From NCBI GenBank assembly GCA_902729315.2, contig LR746272.1, forward strand, positions 12,848,327-12,912,326: a stretch of DNA of 64,000 bases. The letters are read 5' to 3'. Source of the DNA: Spirodela intermedia. Taxonomy: Eukaryota > Streptophyta > Magnoliopsida > Alismatales > Araceae. Shown piece after piece: positions 33,315 through 43,958 of this stretch. Both the position numbers and the translations under genes were made by a program. The notes under the pieces were generated by a model. It saw only the letters and a program-made list of their open reading frames with translations. It made no database searches and was not told where the DNA came from. Positions within the stretch are counted from its first letter, which is position 1. Every line of letters starts with the position of its first letter.

Positions 33315-35270
33315 TCATGCAATTCTCAGGTGGGAACGGTGGTTACTGCTGCTGCCGGCGGAGCAGGTGGCGGCGTTGCTGCTGCCGCCGCTCCAAGCAG
33401 TACTGCTGCTGTTAACGTTTCCGTCCGGGTGGTGGCCCTTATTGTGGTCACTGTCGCCGCCGTCGCAGACGCCGCTCTCGGCGTCGTTGGCGAGTAGATC
33501 ATAATTGCCGTGGCCGTTGTTCCTGGTCTGCCCCAGGGGTGCGACCGGGAGGCCCGGTGGCGGCGCCGCCGCCAGGTGGGGGTCGCCCGCTCCGCCGGGG
33601 AGGGGGACGTCGGCGTCGGCGTCGGCGTTGACCGCCCACGCGGAGGCGGAGATGAGGGGACGGCTGTGCCACCCGAGGGTGAGGCTGCCGTCGACCTCGT
33701 CGACGCAGTAGCCTTCCTCGGAGAAGAGAGAGAGCAGCATGCTCGCCTGCTTAAAGGCGTTGGAACCGAGGTGCGCCGGCCTGAAGCCCGCTCTGGTCAT
33801 CCGCCGCCGCCAGGTGCCGAGGGGCTCGTGCCGCTCGACCCTCGTCGGCCCCTCGCAGCAGACGATATTGCAAATCTCCCGCTGCAAATACGCCTCCGCC
33901 GCCGCCCTCTCCCCCGAAGAGGGAATCATCCCCATCGCCTGCCGGCTCCCACCTTCCAGCGAGTCGAACATGGTGGAGTAGTAGAAGAGCGCCTCGGTGA
34001 AGCGGTCCAGGAAGGCGGACTTGTTGTGGCTCGCCTCGTGCTCCACTAGCGCGACAATCTTGGGTCTCAGCCCCCGGATCCATCCGAGCACAGACTCGAT
34101 GGGGGAGGCGGCGCCGCCGGCCATGGCTGCTACCTCCTCTTCGGGGTCCTCCAATAGTCGGTGGAGCTGCATCACCGAGTTCACCGCGACGGCCTCGAGC
34201 GGAGACACCCGTAGCATCCACGGCTGGACGTCGTCCAGGCGGTTCGCCGCCACCCCGCGGAAGGCGAACGGGACGGCGACGGACTTGGCCAGCTCCGCCA
34301 AGCGGAAGCCCACGTCCCGGAGAGTGTCCCGGCCGTCGGGAGAGGGAGGGCCGATGCCGGTCAGGCGGAGCGCTGGGGGACCGCCGGGGCGGAGGGCAAG
34401 GGCCTGGATCAACGCCGGCCACTGGAGGCCCTGCATGAGGTTGAAGTCGACGACGTGGACCCGATCGTGCCCGTCGAAGGCCTCCAGGATGGCCTGGTTG
34501 GCGGTGAAGTGGGCGAACTTGAGGTAGGGGCAGGCCTCATAGAAGCGGTGGTGGAGGGCCTCGTTCTCCCGGGCGGTGGCGCTGAGCGCGTGCGGCGGCG
34601 AGTAGAGCCGCCGGCTGAGGGCGTCGATGAAGTAGCCGGCCACTTTCCCGATGCCGAACCTGGTTCCCACCCGCGCCAGCGCCGGCCGCATTTCCTCGAT
34701 CAGCGCGCCAGCCATCCCCGAGTCCCCTCTTTGCACGGCCTCCGCGCACGTCATCAAGATGTGAACCAGCCGGATGCCCGAGTCCTCCTCCTCCATCAAC
34801 GGCGGGGGAGCCACCACGGACGGCGGCGCAGCCTGCTCCAGGTACACCTGCACCGGCGGCGAATCGTCGAGATCGTCCTCCACTTTCTGGCAGGGATCCG
34901 CCTTCGAGCTCGGTTGGGACGGGGAGATCTCGGAGAGCATGGAATCCACCCATGCAGCGAGGTCGGAGGGGTTGTAGTGGACCGCGTCGGGAGCGAAAAA
35001 CATCGGCTGCTGCTGCTGCTGCTGCTGATCGATGACCTGCGCCGCCGCCGCCGCCGCCGCCGATCCCAAGCAGGCGGGGCCAGCCGCCCCGACCATGGCC
35101 GACTCGAGCCTCTCCAGGCGCCGCGCCACCTGACGGAGATCGGAGGACCGAACACGGTACCCCGCCTCCGCCAGAAGCCCGTCGATGTCCGGGGCCGGGC
35201 AAGCTGCGCTCCCAAAGTCGCCTCCCATCCACCCCTCGCCGGCCGCCGCACTCATCCCGTACGGCCCCAT
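33315..35270 (-). CDS. DELLA-type GRAS regulator with atypical DELLA motif and C-terminal tail
   Basis: A single-exon gene of 651 residues. The N-terminal regulatory region has DGLLAEAGYRVRSSD where canonical proteins read DELLA then GYKVRSSD; the glutamate is replaced by glycine. The LExLE block (RRLERLESAM) and the VHYNP block (AVHYNPSDLAAWVDSML) are present, separated by Ala and Gln runs. The GRAS domain follows: leucine-rich region with LVHILMTCAEAVQRGD, VHIID-type motif (VHVVDFNLMQGLQWPALIQA), PFYRE-like and RVER regions, and SAW motif (LTLGWHSRPLISASAW). DELLA proteins repress gibberellin responses and are degraded after GID1 binds this N-terminal region. Here about 106 Gly/Ser/Asn/His-rich residues follow the SAW motif, where typical DELLAs stop. 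GRAS family membership is certain; DELLA subfamily is very likely. Confidence 0.93.
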   Translation of the reverse strand: MGPYGMSAAAGEGWMGGDFGSAACPAPDIDGLLAEAGYRVRSSDLRQVARRLERLESAMVGAAGPACLGSAAAAAAAQVIDQQQQQQQPMFFAPDAVHYNPSDLAAWVDSMLSEISPSQPSSKADPCQKVEDDLDDSPPVQVYLEQAAPPSVVAPPPLMEEEDSGIRLVHILMTCAEAVQRGDSGMAGALIEEMRPALARVGTRFGIGKVAGYFIDALSRRLYSPPHALSATARENEALHHRFYEACPYLKFAHFTANQAILEAFDGHDRVHVVDFNLMQGLQWPALIQALALRPGGPPALRLTGIGPPSPDGRDTLRDVGFRLAELAKSVAVPFAFRGVAANRLDDVQPWMLRVSPLEAVAVNSVMQLHRLLEDPEEEVAAMAGGAASPIESVLGWIRGLRPKIVALVEHEASHNKSAFLDRFTEALFYYSTMFDSLEGGSRQAMGMIPSSGERAAAEAYLQREICNIVCCEGPTRVERHEPLGTWRRRMTRAGFRPAHLGSNAFKQASMLLSLFSEEGYCVDEVDGSLTLGWHSRPLISASAWAVNADADADVPLPGGAGDPHLAAAPPPGLPVAPLGQTRNNGHGNYDLLANDAESGVCDGGDSDHNKGHHPDGNVNSSSTAWSGGSSNAATCSAGSSSNHRSHLRIA

Positions 35271-38200
35271 CGAGGTGAAAGCCGACGAGACTCAGCAGTG
35301 CCGATAGCAGGGCGATCAGTCCCCTTCTTCCCTCCTCTCCCTCTCCCCCCTCCCCTCCCTCGTCTCTCTCGTGCTACCGCGGTCTGAGAAAGACGATATC
35401 AAGAAGACCGAGAAAAAATGGCGGAAAGAGAGAGAGAGGGGAGGAAATGACGGCAGCATCGGAGCTGTGACGTGTACACGTGGTACGGCCACTCTGACAA
35501 CTACACAGATCACGGACACGTAAGACCCGTGAGAATTTCAGGAGGATATTTGCACCTATGCCCCTCTCCAGGTTATCTTTATTGTATCCTTTTAACTGAG
35601 CAAAGCCCCCCCACTCCCCCACTCCCCCCCCCTTCCCTCTTCGGGGGCGGTGACGGTATCTTCTTCTGGGTTGGGGATCTTAGCTAGGCTCACCGCTTTG
35701 ATAACATCAGCCAACAATAATGCAGGAGGAGGCGTGGAAAGGGGTCGACGTGGATGTGGTCTTGACGTGGCCCCCCTGGAGGAGGAGGGTGGGTGGTTTG
35801 GGTGCAATCAGAGCCGTCCATCGCTGAGCCAGACGACCACGACCGAGGGCCCGCCACCGTGACTCCCCTCCCTACTTCTGATCTGAGAGGAATCTGATCG
35901 GGCCCACGCGATCAGACGGCCTGATCGTGACGTCACAAGCGTCTTCCTCCTCGCCGGTCCCCCCCCGAACGAAGCAATCGCCCCCCCCCCCCCCCTCCAC
36001 TCCTTCGGCCGTCCGATCCCCAACGATCGAACTGCAGGCTCTAACGGGGCTTTGACCCTCCCACAGAACTAACGGTGAAGGGGGTTGACCCTGATACGTG
36101 GGGGCAAGCGCGAGGCAGTAGTTGTTCAAAGATTTGTCATTGATCCGACAGCCTCAATGGCTTCTCATCTCTTGAGATGTCCGTTCGGGAGACCGCTCCG
36201 CCATCCATCGCAGAGAAGACGTTGACTTTTCTAACTTCGACTGGGGCCCATCGTTTTCCCCGCGACGACGCCCGCCACCGAACGACCTTAGGTCGGAAGG
36301 AACCCTGCGCGAGGTGATTACTCCCCCCCCCCCCCATCGAGCTCGGATTAGGACTCTGAAACTAGACCCGCTTACTTATCTCCGAAGGCTATCCCGCGAT
36401 CGCGGCGAGGCGCAGGGCCGACTCGTAGTCCTCTGCGACCAAGAATGTGGTCGGAGAGATTCGGAGCTTCACATCTCCCTTCACCAAGAATGTCCGGAGG
36501 AGCTGGGAAGACCGTTGAACGAGGTAGAAAGAAAGAACCGGCAGCATATTACGGGCGAGTTGCCGGATAAATAATGTTTCAGAGGAGTACGTGGGTTGCT
36601 CCCCCTGATCTCTTCTGAATCGTCAACCCCCCGCCCCCCCACCCGGAGAGGACGAAGACGGATGCCGGGGGTCTGTCTATCCCTCCATGAAAACCGGGCC
36701 GCAACGGATTCGTGACGGAATTTTAAAACGGGGGCGCTCTGCGTCCCGCTGTAAACAACGTTATCATCTCGAGCAGCGCTTCTCGGTCTTAAATAAAACC
36801 TGCGGGCTCTGGTGGAGGAGAGGAGGGGCGCAGAGCCACCGCACAGAAGAAAGGTGCGTCTTCGGATTTCTTTATGGCGCGAGGGAGAGGGAACTGGTTT
36901 TTTCAATGATGAGGACGGAGGGGGCGAACCATCACCTCCACATGCTTGTCGGCATCCCGATGCGGCCGCGGCCGTCTTCTCCCCCGACGCCGGCGATGGG
37001 GGGACATCGCTCGGGTCGAGTTGGTCTTCCCGGTCACGGCGACGGAGGTCCAGCAGAGCAGTAAATTTAATTGGGTGGTCAGGGCACTGGTTGTCAACTC
37101 GCCGAGAGCCCAGAAGGCGTCCTGAGGATCTTCGATAAATACCCTCTTCCTCCCCCACCTGATGAGTTAATTGTTGTCTGCCCGCACATAGAAAGAGAGA
37201 GAGAGGGAAGGAGATGATGGGGTGAGGGAGATTATAAATGTGGTAAAGCGTGCGGCCCCAGTCGGAGCTGGTAGAGATCTCTAAGGACGGGGCTTTGTTT
37301 AATGAGGGCCGGGGGAGGCGAGTGCGTGCGTACGCGGCCCTCGATATGGAAAGCCGGCCGCGCGCGGCGGCGAATGCGGTGGTCCTTCTGGGCGAGGGAA
37401 TTAATTGGTGCCGTCCCCACGGGTGGTGCCGCCGTCTGCGACGCCAGTAGTCTTCGGGCCCGACGCGCCACCACGCTTACGGCGGCGCCACGTGAAGTCT
37501 ACTGAACCTGCAGCGGGCCGTGCAAATTAATCGATGGGGTTCCTGCCGGCGGGATGGTCTGATCCCGGGACCAGAGAACTCGGCGGCGCAGGAAGGAGAA
37601 GGGAGGAGACACAGTGTAGGGCTCAGGAGGGAAGCGGTGGCGTTGAGGGGAGGCTCCCACCGACGTCCTTTATACACGCCAGAAGGGGTGGTCCCCCCGG
37701 CATGGATATACTCCCCCGCTCTCCTCCCCTCCACTTCCGGAGCTCCAGTTTTCTTCCTCGAGTATTTATTTACTCCGTACTGCGTTGAATGATGGCCTCT
37801 CTCTCTCTCTCTCTCTTCATGAATTCTCGATTTCCTTCGCACCAGCCTCCTCTGGCTCGACGGTCGCCGGCACTGTTCTGGCGGGTCTCGTCAACCTGAG
37901 TTTCTCCGACCTCCCCGCTCGTCTTCAGACGTGACCTCGATGTTACGTGACGCAGAGCGCCTCACCTCGCGGAATAGGATATGGCGACTGTTGGCGGGGA
38001 ATCTGTGGGAGGGGGCATTTCTGTCCACTCCTCCGGCCATCTCCTTGCTCCTCTCTCCCCTAACATGCTCGTCCGCGGGGAAGCTGCCGGCGAGAGGAGG
38101 CTCCACGAGGAACACCTTCGAATCGTGCGCCTCCGTGCGAACCGCGGCCTCCATCCGGTGGACTCTTCTCGAGCTTCAACAGCGTCATCTTCTCGATGCC

Positions 38201-38995
38201 CGTTATGCATCGAGATGACGCTGGGCCACGAGAAAGTTTGGCGGATGAGTTTTTTTGGGTTGACTTTGACATAGCCCCCTGCCAACACCACGAGGCCCCC
38301 TCCCTAACCACCGGTTCTCAGCCTTGCATTTTTGACAAAGCGTCCCGAATTGCGTTGACCCAAGGGAGCCCACCTATCGTACCGTTGAGTTAAAAGTTTT
38401 TTACACTTTTTTGTGGTGGATTTGACTATAATGTCTAACTTTGTAAATCAACGACGATCATACGAAACGCTATCCTCCGCTTGCCTGCCGCGAACGGAGC
38501 TTAACGGTTGACCCAAGTGGTGCCGAAGTGATCGCGGAGACGATGATAGCACGTGATGATAGACGTTCGGTTGCGATCGTCAACGGCGGCGGGTAACCGA
38601 GACGGCGCTGGTATCCTCGTCGCCGAGCACAAGATTGGACGATAAACTCAAATCAAGGCCAGCATACAAGCACCCAAAGCTCGGCTGATACATGGTGAGT
38701 CAACGTCTGGGGCAATGAACAAGCAGCTGTCAGCCTCTGGATCTGCGGAGAGAATCAGTCAATGGATGCAAGCTCTCCTCGAAGTGTATATAACAAAGCC
38801 CCCGGGCTCCCACAGAACACATGAGACTCTAATCTGAAGCATTTTGCGGACACGTTGAGCGTCCTAATGGCAGTGAAATCTGCAGGATTTCCCGTCTGCG
38901 GCGGGATTATATACTACATATGAACGTCCCAATGGTTCGTCACGGCGCCGGCGAAGAAGGGAGGCGAGGTCAACGCCAAAGCGGAGGCATCTTCA
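35271..38995. other. Long intergenic region upstream of DELLA, with poly-C tracts
   Basis: No gene recognised in 3.7 kb. Runs of C occur near 35620, 35982-35996 and 36325-36337, and a CT run at about 37798-37818. TATA-like strings (near 37132 and 37764) are scattered without a following credible ORF. Open frames such as 36481-37158 minus and 37477-37842 minus show no known domain. It may include extended DELLA regulatory DNA and the 3' UTR of the ECB2-like gene. Confidence 0.55.
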
Positions 38996-41668
38996 TTATC
39001 GAGTTCTCACCCAGTACCCCTCGTCTCCGCAGGAGCATCTGCCTTCTCTGAAATGATGAAACTGCTCCGTGTCTCTGACGATGATCTCCCGCCGGACCAT
39101 TTTCGAGATGGATTTAATGGTGGCGTGGCAGCTTCCGCACATGTACAAGTTCTTCGTGACCCAGATGGGGGTGCCTGGCGTGGTGCTGATGAGCCCGAAG
39201 ACGACGGCGAGCCTCTCACTGTGACCGCAGAAGATATCTGCTTTGGAAGCTTCAACGTCGTCTTGGAAACTGTCATCGGGCGGGCTCAACCCCATCGCCT
39301 CCATCCTCTCGTAGAATCCATCTAAGACCGCATTGATCTGCTTTATCTGCGGATGCGACCGGTCGGCGCTGAGGAACGCGTGGACCGTCCCTTTGACTTC
39401 CACCCAGCTGCAGCCCGGATCCACCACCAGCCCCCTCTCCCTCATCACGCTCCTCACCCTCGCCACATCGTTCCACCGGCCGCCGTCGGCGTACAAGTTG
39501 CAGAGAAGCACATAGTATCCCACGCTCTTCGAATCCATCTCGAAGATGTGCCTGGCTGCGACCTCCCCAAGCTCTACCTCCTTGTGGATTCGGCACCCGT
39601 TCAGCAGAGCTCCCCAGACGGCGGCGTCGGGCTCGATGGGCATCTCCTGTATGAGTCGGTGAGCCTCCGGAAGACGCCCCGCGCGTCCCAGCAGATCCAC
39701 CATGCAGGCGTAGTGCTTCACATTTGGAGTGATGCCATACTTCTGGCTCATCAGGTTGAAGAACATCTGACCTCGGCTCACCACGCCCGAACGGCTGCAG
39801 GCCAGCAGGAGGGAGATAAAGGTCACTTCGTCGGGGAGAACTCCTTGCTCTTCCATCCGGTGGAAGAGAGCGACGGCGAAGTCGCCATATCCCCGCCTCG
39901 CGTAGCCATTCAGCATTATGTTCCAGGAGGCAACATCCTTCCCTTCGTGAGCGTTGAACTGCATCTGGGCGTACTCCGTCCGCCCGCATTTCACGTAGAA
40001 GTCCAGAAGGGCGTTCGGCAGGAACCCCTGGAACCACAACCCGTTCCTCAGCACCTGCGCGTGGATCTCCTTCCCGCACATCAGCGCGCCGATCTCAGAG
40101 CAGGCTGCGAGGGCGACGACGAAGGTGACGACGTTGGGCTTCGTGTACGTCTGCATCTGCCTGAAGAACTTCAACGCCTCAAAGCTCCGGCGGTTGCTCC
40201 GAAAGCCCGAGATCAGGGAGCTCCATGATATCACGTCCCTGTCGAGCATGCTTCTGAAGACCTCCACGGCTTTCTCCAGGCGCCCGGCTTTGGAGTACAT
40301 GGCAATGAGCGAGTTCCCGACGGTGGTGTAGGGCAGGAGCTCGTTGGCTCTTGCGAGCTCATGCAGCTCGAGGCCGGTCTCTAGACGACCAAGAGAAGCG
40401 CAGGCGGAGAGAGCACTGGCTATTGTTACCTCGTCCATGGCCACGTCCGTCGACTTCAGCTTCTCGAACATTTGCAGAGCTTGATCGGGGAGACCATTCT
40501 TCTCATAGCCCGATATCATCGTCGTCCACGTTACCAAATCTCTGGAACCCGTGTGCAAGAAGATCGTCTCTGCTTCACCCTGGCTCCCGAGGCCAAAATA
40601 CATTTGAATCAACGAATTGGACACTGATGTTTCGACCACCATCTCCGTCTTGATCACATAACCATGGATCTGTTTCCCCAGTTCGCAGTCGCCCAGAACG
40701 TCGGAAGCGGATATCAGGCTGGTGGTCGTCATCAAATCCGGCGCGACAGAGAGCTCCCGCATAGCTAAGAACAATTCAAGCCCTCGGAAGCACTCGCCAT
40801 TCTCGAAGTATCCCGCCATCATGGCGTTCCAGGAAATTACATCCTTGTTCGGCATTGTGTCGAACACCTTGCGGGCAGCGGCGACATCCCCGCACTTCGC
40901 GTACATGGTGATCAGAGCATTCAGCACGTCGATGTCCGACTCGAAACCAAACCGAACAACGTGGACGTGGACTTCCTTGCCCCTCGCGATGTCGGTGGCA
41001 GCGGCGCAGGTCCTGAGAACGCAGGGGAAGGTGTAGACATCGGGGCGGATGCCCGCCCACAGCATCCGGTGGTACATATCCAAGGCCTCCTCGAAGAAGC
41101 CCGACTTGGCATAGCCCCCCACCATAACATTCCAGGAGAAGATATCCCTATCCGTCATCTTCCCGAAGACAATCCACGCCTCCAGAAGGTCGCCGAACCT
41201 CACGAACATACCAAGGAGGGCATTCCCAAGTCGAACGCTGAGACGCAGACCTGCCTTGCTCAGGTGAGAGTAAACACGGTAGCCATTATCTGCCGCCCGC
41301 TCCCACTCGCAGAGCCGGAGGAGGGAGAGGTAGGCGTCCTCCTCCAGCTGCAGCGGCTCCGCAGACTCCAGGACGAGGAGGGCCTGCTCCAGGTCCCCGT
41401 GGAGGCAGAGTCGGCATATCCCTATGCTCGGGTTCGAAGGCGCCGCTGAGATGGGCAAGGAATCGGCGTTCGCCGCCGCCGCCGAAGGCTTCCTCGACGA
41501 GCTGCTACGACGGTGGGGGATCTTCCCCGAGGCGGAGGCGGAGGCGGAGGAGGACGAGATTCTGAGGCATCCGGGCGGCGGCCTCCGGAGAACATTCGGA
41601 GGGAGATGAGATTCCGGGGCGAGGTCGTGGAGCGGCCTCGAAGGATTTACGAGAGCAGAGGCCGCCAT
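38996..41668 (-). CDS. ECB2: PLS-DYW pentatricopeptide repeat protein, ECB2/VAC1-like
   Basis: A single-exon gene of 890 residues. The first 50-60 residues are Ser/Ala/Arg-rich like a plastid transit peptide. More than 15 P, L and S repeats follow (for example FSWNVMVGGYAKSGFFEEAL, DVISWNAMMAGYFENGECF), then E and E+ motifs (AVWGALLNGCRIHKEVELGE, GCSWVEVKGTVHAFLSADRS) and a DYW deaminase with the HSE active-site motif (FCGHSERLAVVFGLI) and zinc ligands (CGSCH, CSCGD). Similarity to Arabidopsis ECB2/VAC1, a chloroplast editing factor needed for early chloroplast development, extends across the whole length. The end reads CSCGDEGYW plus four residues rather than stopping at DYW. Confidence 0.9.
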   Translation of the reverse strand: MAASALVNPSRPLHDLAPESHLPPNVLRRPPPGCLRISSSSASASASGKIPHRRSSSSRKPSAAAANADSLPISAAPSNPSIGICRLCLHGDLEQALLVLESAEPLQLEEDAYLSLLRLCEWERAADNGYRVYSHLSKAGLRLSVRLGNALLGMFVRFGDLLEAWIVFGKMTDRDIFSWNVMVGGYAKSGFFEEALDMYHRMLWAGIRPDVYTFPCVLRTCAAATDIARGKEVHVHVVRFGFESDIDVLNALITMYAKCGDVAAARKVFDTMPNKDVISWNAMMAGYFENGECFRGLELFLAMRELSVAPDLMTTTSLISASDVLGDCELGKQIHGYVIKTEMVVETSVSNSLIQMYFGLGSQGEAETIFLHTGSRDLVTWTTMISGYEKNGLPDQALQMFEKLKSTDVAMDEVTIASALSACASLGRLETGLELHELARANELLPYTTVGNSLIAMYSKAGRLEKAVEVFRSMLDRDVISWSSLISGFRSNRRSFEALKFFRQMQTYTKPNVVTFVVALAACSEIGALMCGKEIHAQVLRNGLWFQGFLPNALLDFYVKCGRTEYAQMQFNAHEGKDVASWNIMLNGYARRGYGDFAVALFHRMEEQGVLPDEVTFISLLLACSRSGVVSRGQMFFNLMSQKYGITPNVKHYACMVDLLGRAGRLPEAHRLIQEMPIEPDAAVWGALLNGCRIHKEVELGEVAARHIFEMDSKSVGYYVLLCNLYADGGRWNDVARVRSVMRERGLVVDPGCSWVEVKGTVHAFLSADRSHPQIKQINAVLDGFYERMEAMGLSPPDDSFQDDVEASKADIFCGHSERLAVVFGLISTTPGTPIWVTKNLYMCGSCHATIKSISKMVRREIIVRDTEQFHHFREGRCSCGDEGYWVRTR

Positions 41669-42146
41669 ATCCAGGCCGAGACAGAGAGCATGGTTAGCCG
41701 GTACTTCTCCTGCAGCTGCTGCTGCCGAGGCGGCGGCGGCGGTGCGACGTGCTCGTTCTGGGCCCTCTTACCGGAGCAAATATGGATATGGCCAATCACG
41801 TATTGGCCTAAATGGGTCCAACTCATAGAGAAAAACAATATTGGGCCGGTTTAATATCCATTCTCATTAAATAGGTTGTCTCATTGGGCTCGATTCCATT
41901 ATAAGTGGACCGACTGGGGAATAGTGGACCCAATTCGGGCTCATTATCTCACCTTCTAGCAACAATCGAATAAGGTTATATCACTAAAGATAACTGTCGG
42001 CAAAAGTTCTCTCTCATGGAGATAATTTTGTTCCATATCTTATATTGTAAAATTGTACACATGTCCTTCTATCTGATCCAAGAGCGAAGGGGAGAGGAAC
42101 TCCAGACCGAAAGCTGCAGCGGGATTGCCCCCCGGCGGAGCAGGGC
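41669..42146. promoter_or_regulatory. Shared divergent promoter region of two PPR genes
   Basis: Only 478 bp separates the start codons of the ECB2-like gene (minus) and the next PPR gene (plus), so their promoters must overlap or abut. No TATA box stands out. Confidence 0.6.
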
Positions 42147-43958
42147 ATGGCAGCGCCGCCCCTTTCCCTCCCCCCCCGGATTTCTTTCTCTCCCCCCACC
42201 GGCGCGACCCGTCGTACCCTGGGGCATCCGACGACTCTCGCCACCGCCGGTGGCGGAAAGGGTAACCCAATTCACGCTCACCCATGTCTGCAACTGCTGG
42301 AGAGGTGTTCTAGCATGACCGAGATCAAACAAATCCAGGCCCAGATGATCAGGGCAGGTCTCGCTTTCGACCCTCCGGCGGTAGACAGGCTGGTGTCCGT
42401 CTGCGCGCTCCAGGGCTTCGGGTCCCTGCTACACGCGCGTCTCATGCTTTCCATGGTCCCCAACCCCACCTCATTCGCCTGCAATTCCATCGTCAGGGCG
42501 TACACAAACAAGAATCTGCCCCAGGAGGCGCTCCTCTTCTACGCGGAGATGATCGACTCCGGTCTCTTCCCGGACAATTACACCTTCCCCTCTCTGTTCA
42601 AGTGCTGCAGGGATCTTGGGGAAGGAGAGCAGCTCCATTGCCACGTCGTGAAGCTCGGTTTCGGCTATGATTCTTACGTCCAGAACACGTTAATAAACAT
42701 GTACTCGGATTGTGGGAGCTTGAGCTCGGCAATCCGGGCCTTCGACAGGATGGTTGGGAGGAACACCGTCTCCTGGGCGACCATGATCGGAGCTTACACG
42801 AAATGGAATCGGCCGGTGGAGGCCCTGGAGCTTTACCGTCGGATGGATTTGGAGCCCAACAGGGTGACACTACTGAACGTCCTCTCGGCCTGTTCGAGGG
42901 CTAGAGATTTGGAATCCGGAAGACGCGTCCATGAACACATTTCAGCGAAGAATTTGAAGGTGGACCTGGTTCTTGCCACCGCCCTCCTGGACATGTACTG
43001 CAAGTGCGGGTGCCTCCCCCTCGCTAGACAGCTGTTCGATGCTATGCCCAACCGGAACCAGTACTCCTGGAATGTGATAATCAACGGGCATATCGAGCAC
43101 AGCAGTTACGAGGAAGCCCTGCTGCTGTTCCGAGAGATGCAGCTCAGTGGGATCCCTGCGGACGAGGTGACTCTCGCCAGCTTGCTCCTCGCTTGCTCCC
43201 ATCTGGGCGCTCTTGAGCTCGGGAAATGGCTGCACGCCTGCATACGCCGGGAGAAGGTACAGATCGACGTCGTTCTGGGCACTGCTCTGGTCGACATGTA
43301 CGCCAAATGCGGCTGCGCGGAGATCGCTTTGCAGGTATTCCGAGAGCTCCCTTGCAGAGACGTCATGACCTGGACGGCTGTGATCGGAGGCCTGGCTATG
43401 TGTGGCCGTGGAGAGGAAGCTCTCGAGCTCTTCACGGAGATGCAGAGCCAGGGGATCAGGCCCGACGCCGTCACCTTCATCGGCGTCCTCACAGCCTGTA
43501 GCCACGGCGGGCTCTTGGACGAAGCCTCATCATATTTCCGATCCATGTCGAGCGTCTACAGCATCCAGCCCAGCGTGGAGCATTACGGCTGCATGGTGGA
43601 CTTGTACGGCCGCGCCGGCCGCGTCGACCGAGCGGAGGAGCTGGTGAACACCATGCCAATGGAGCCGGACTACTTCGTCCTGGGGAGCCTCTTGGGTTCT
43701 TGCAGGATCCATGGCAACGTAAAGATGGCTGAGAGGACGGCCCGGAGGATCTTAAAAATCTACCCGGACGACGCCAGAGCTTATGTTCTTCTCTCCAATA
43801 TGTACGGATCACTGGGGAAGTGGGAGGAGCTGGAGAGGACGAGGGAGCTCATGACGGAGAGGAGCATCAGGAAGCCGCCGGGGTGCAGCATGGTGGAGGT
43901 CAACGGCGTGGTTCATGAGTTCTCGATGGGCGACGGTTCCCACCCTCATACAGCATAG
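42147..43958 (+). CDS. PLS-class PPR protein, truncated before its DYW domain
   Basis: A 603-residue open frame. The N-terminus (Pro/Ser/Arg/Thr-rich, about 40 residues) is like an organelle transit peptide. PLS repeats run from about residue 55 to 500 (VNTLINMYSDCGSLSSAIRAF-type units; ALVDMYAKCGCAEIALQVF). E and E+ motifs follow (LGSLLGSCRIHGNVKMAERT, PPGCSMVEVNGVVHEFSMG). It ends HPHTA at a TAG (43956-43958), exactly where relatives continue into a linker and DYW deaminase. The missing domain survives as a decayed tail downstream. The truncated protein could still bind RNA and recruit a DYW partner in trans, as E+-only editing factors do, so I keep it as a CDS; it may equally be a young pseudogene. 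Confidence 0.8.
   Translation: MAAPPLSLPPRISFSPPTGATRRTLGHPTTLATAGGGKGNPIHAHPCLQLLERCSSMTEIKQIQAQMIRAGLAFDPPAVDRLVSVCALQGFGSLLHARLMLSMVPNPTSFACNSIVRAYTNKNLPQEALLFYAEMIDSGLFPDNYTFPSLFKCCRDLGEGEQLHCHVVKLGFGYDSYVQNTLINMYSDCGSLSSAIRAFDRMVGRNTVSWATMIGAYTKWNRPVEALELYRRMDLEPNRVTLLNVLSACSRARDLESGRRVHEHISAKNLKVDLVLATALLDMYCKCGCLPLARQLFDAMPNRNQYSWNVIINGHIEHSSYEEALLLFREMQLSGIPADEVTLASLLLACSHLGALELGKWLHACIRREKVQIDVVLGTALVDMYAKCGCAEIALQVFRELPCRDVMTWTAVIGGLAMCGRGEEALELFTEMQSQGIRPDAVTFIGVLTACSHGGLLDEASSYFRSMSSVYSIQPSVEHYGCMVDLYGRAGRVDRAEELVNTMPMEPDYFVLGSLLGSCRIHGNVKMAERTARRILKIYPDDARAYVLLSNMYGSLGKWEELERTRELMTERSIRKPPGCSMVEVNGVVHEFSMGDGSHPHTA

Noticed and set aside
34455-35387. 310-codon plus-strand ORF opposite the DELLA gene
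   Set aside because: Antisense shadow of a GC-rich coding region; its translation is Arg/His/Pro-rich without any domain.
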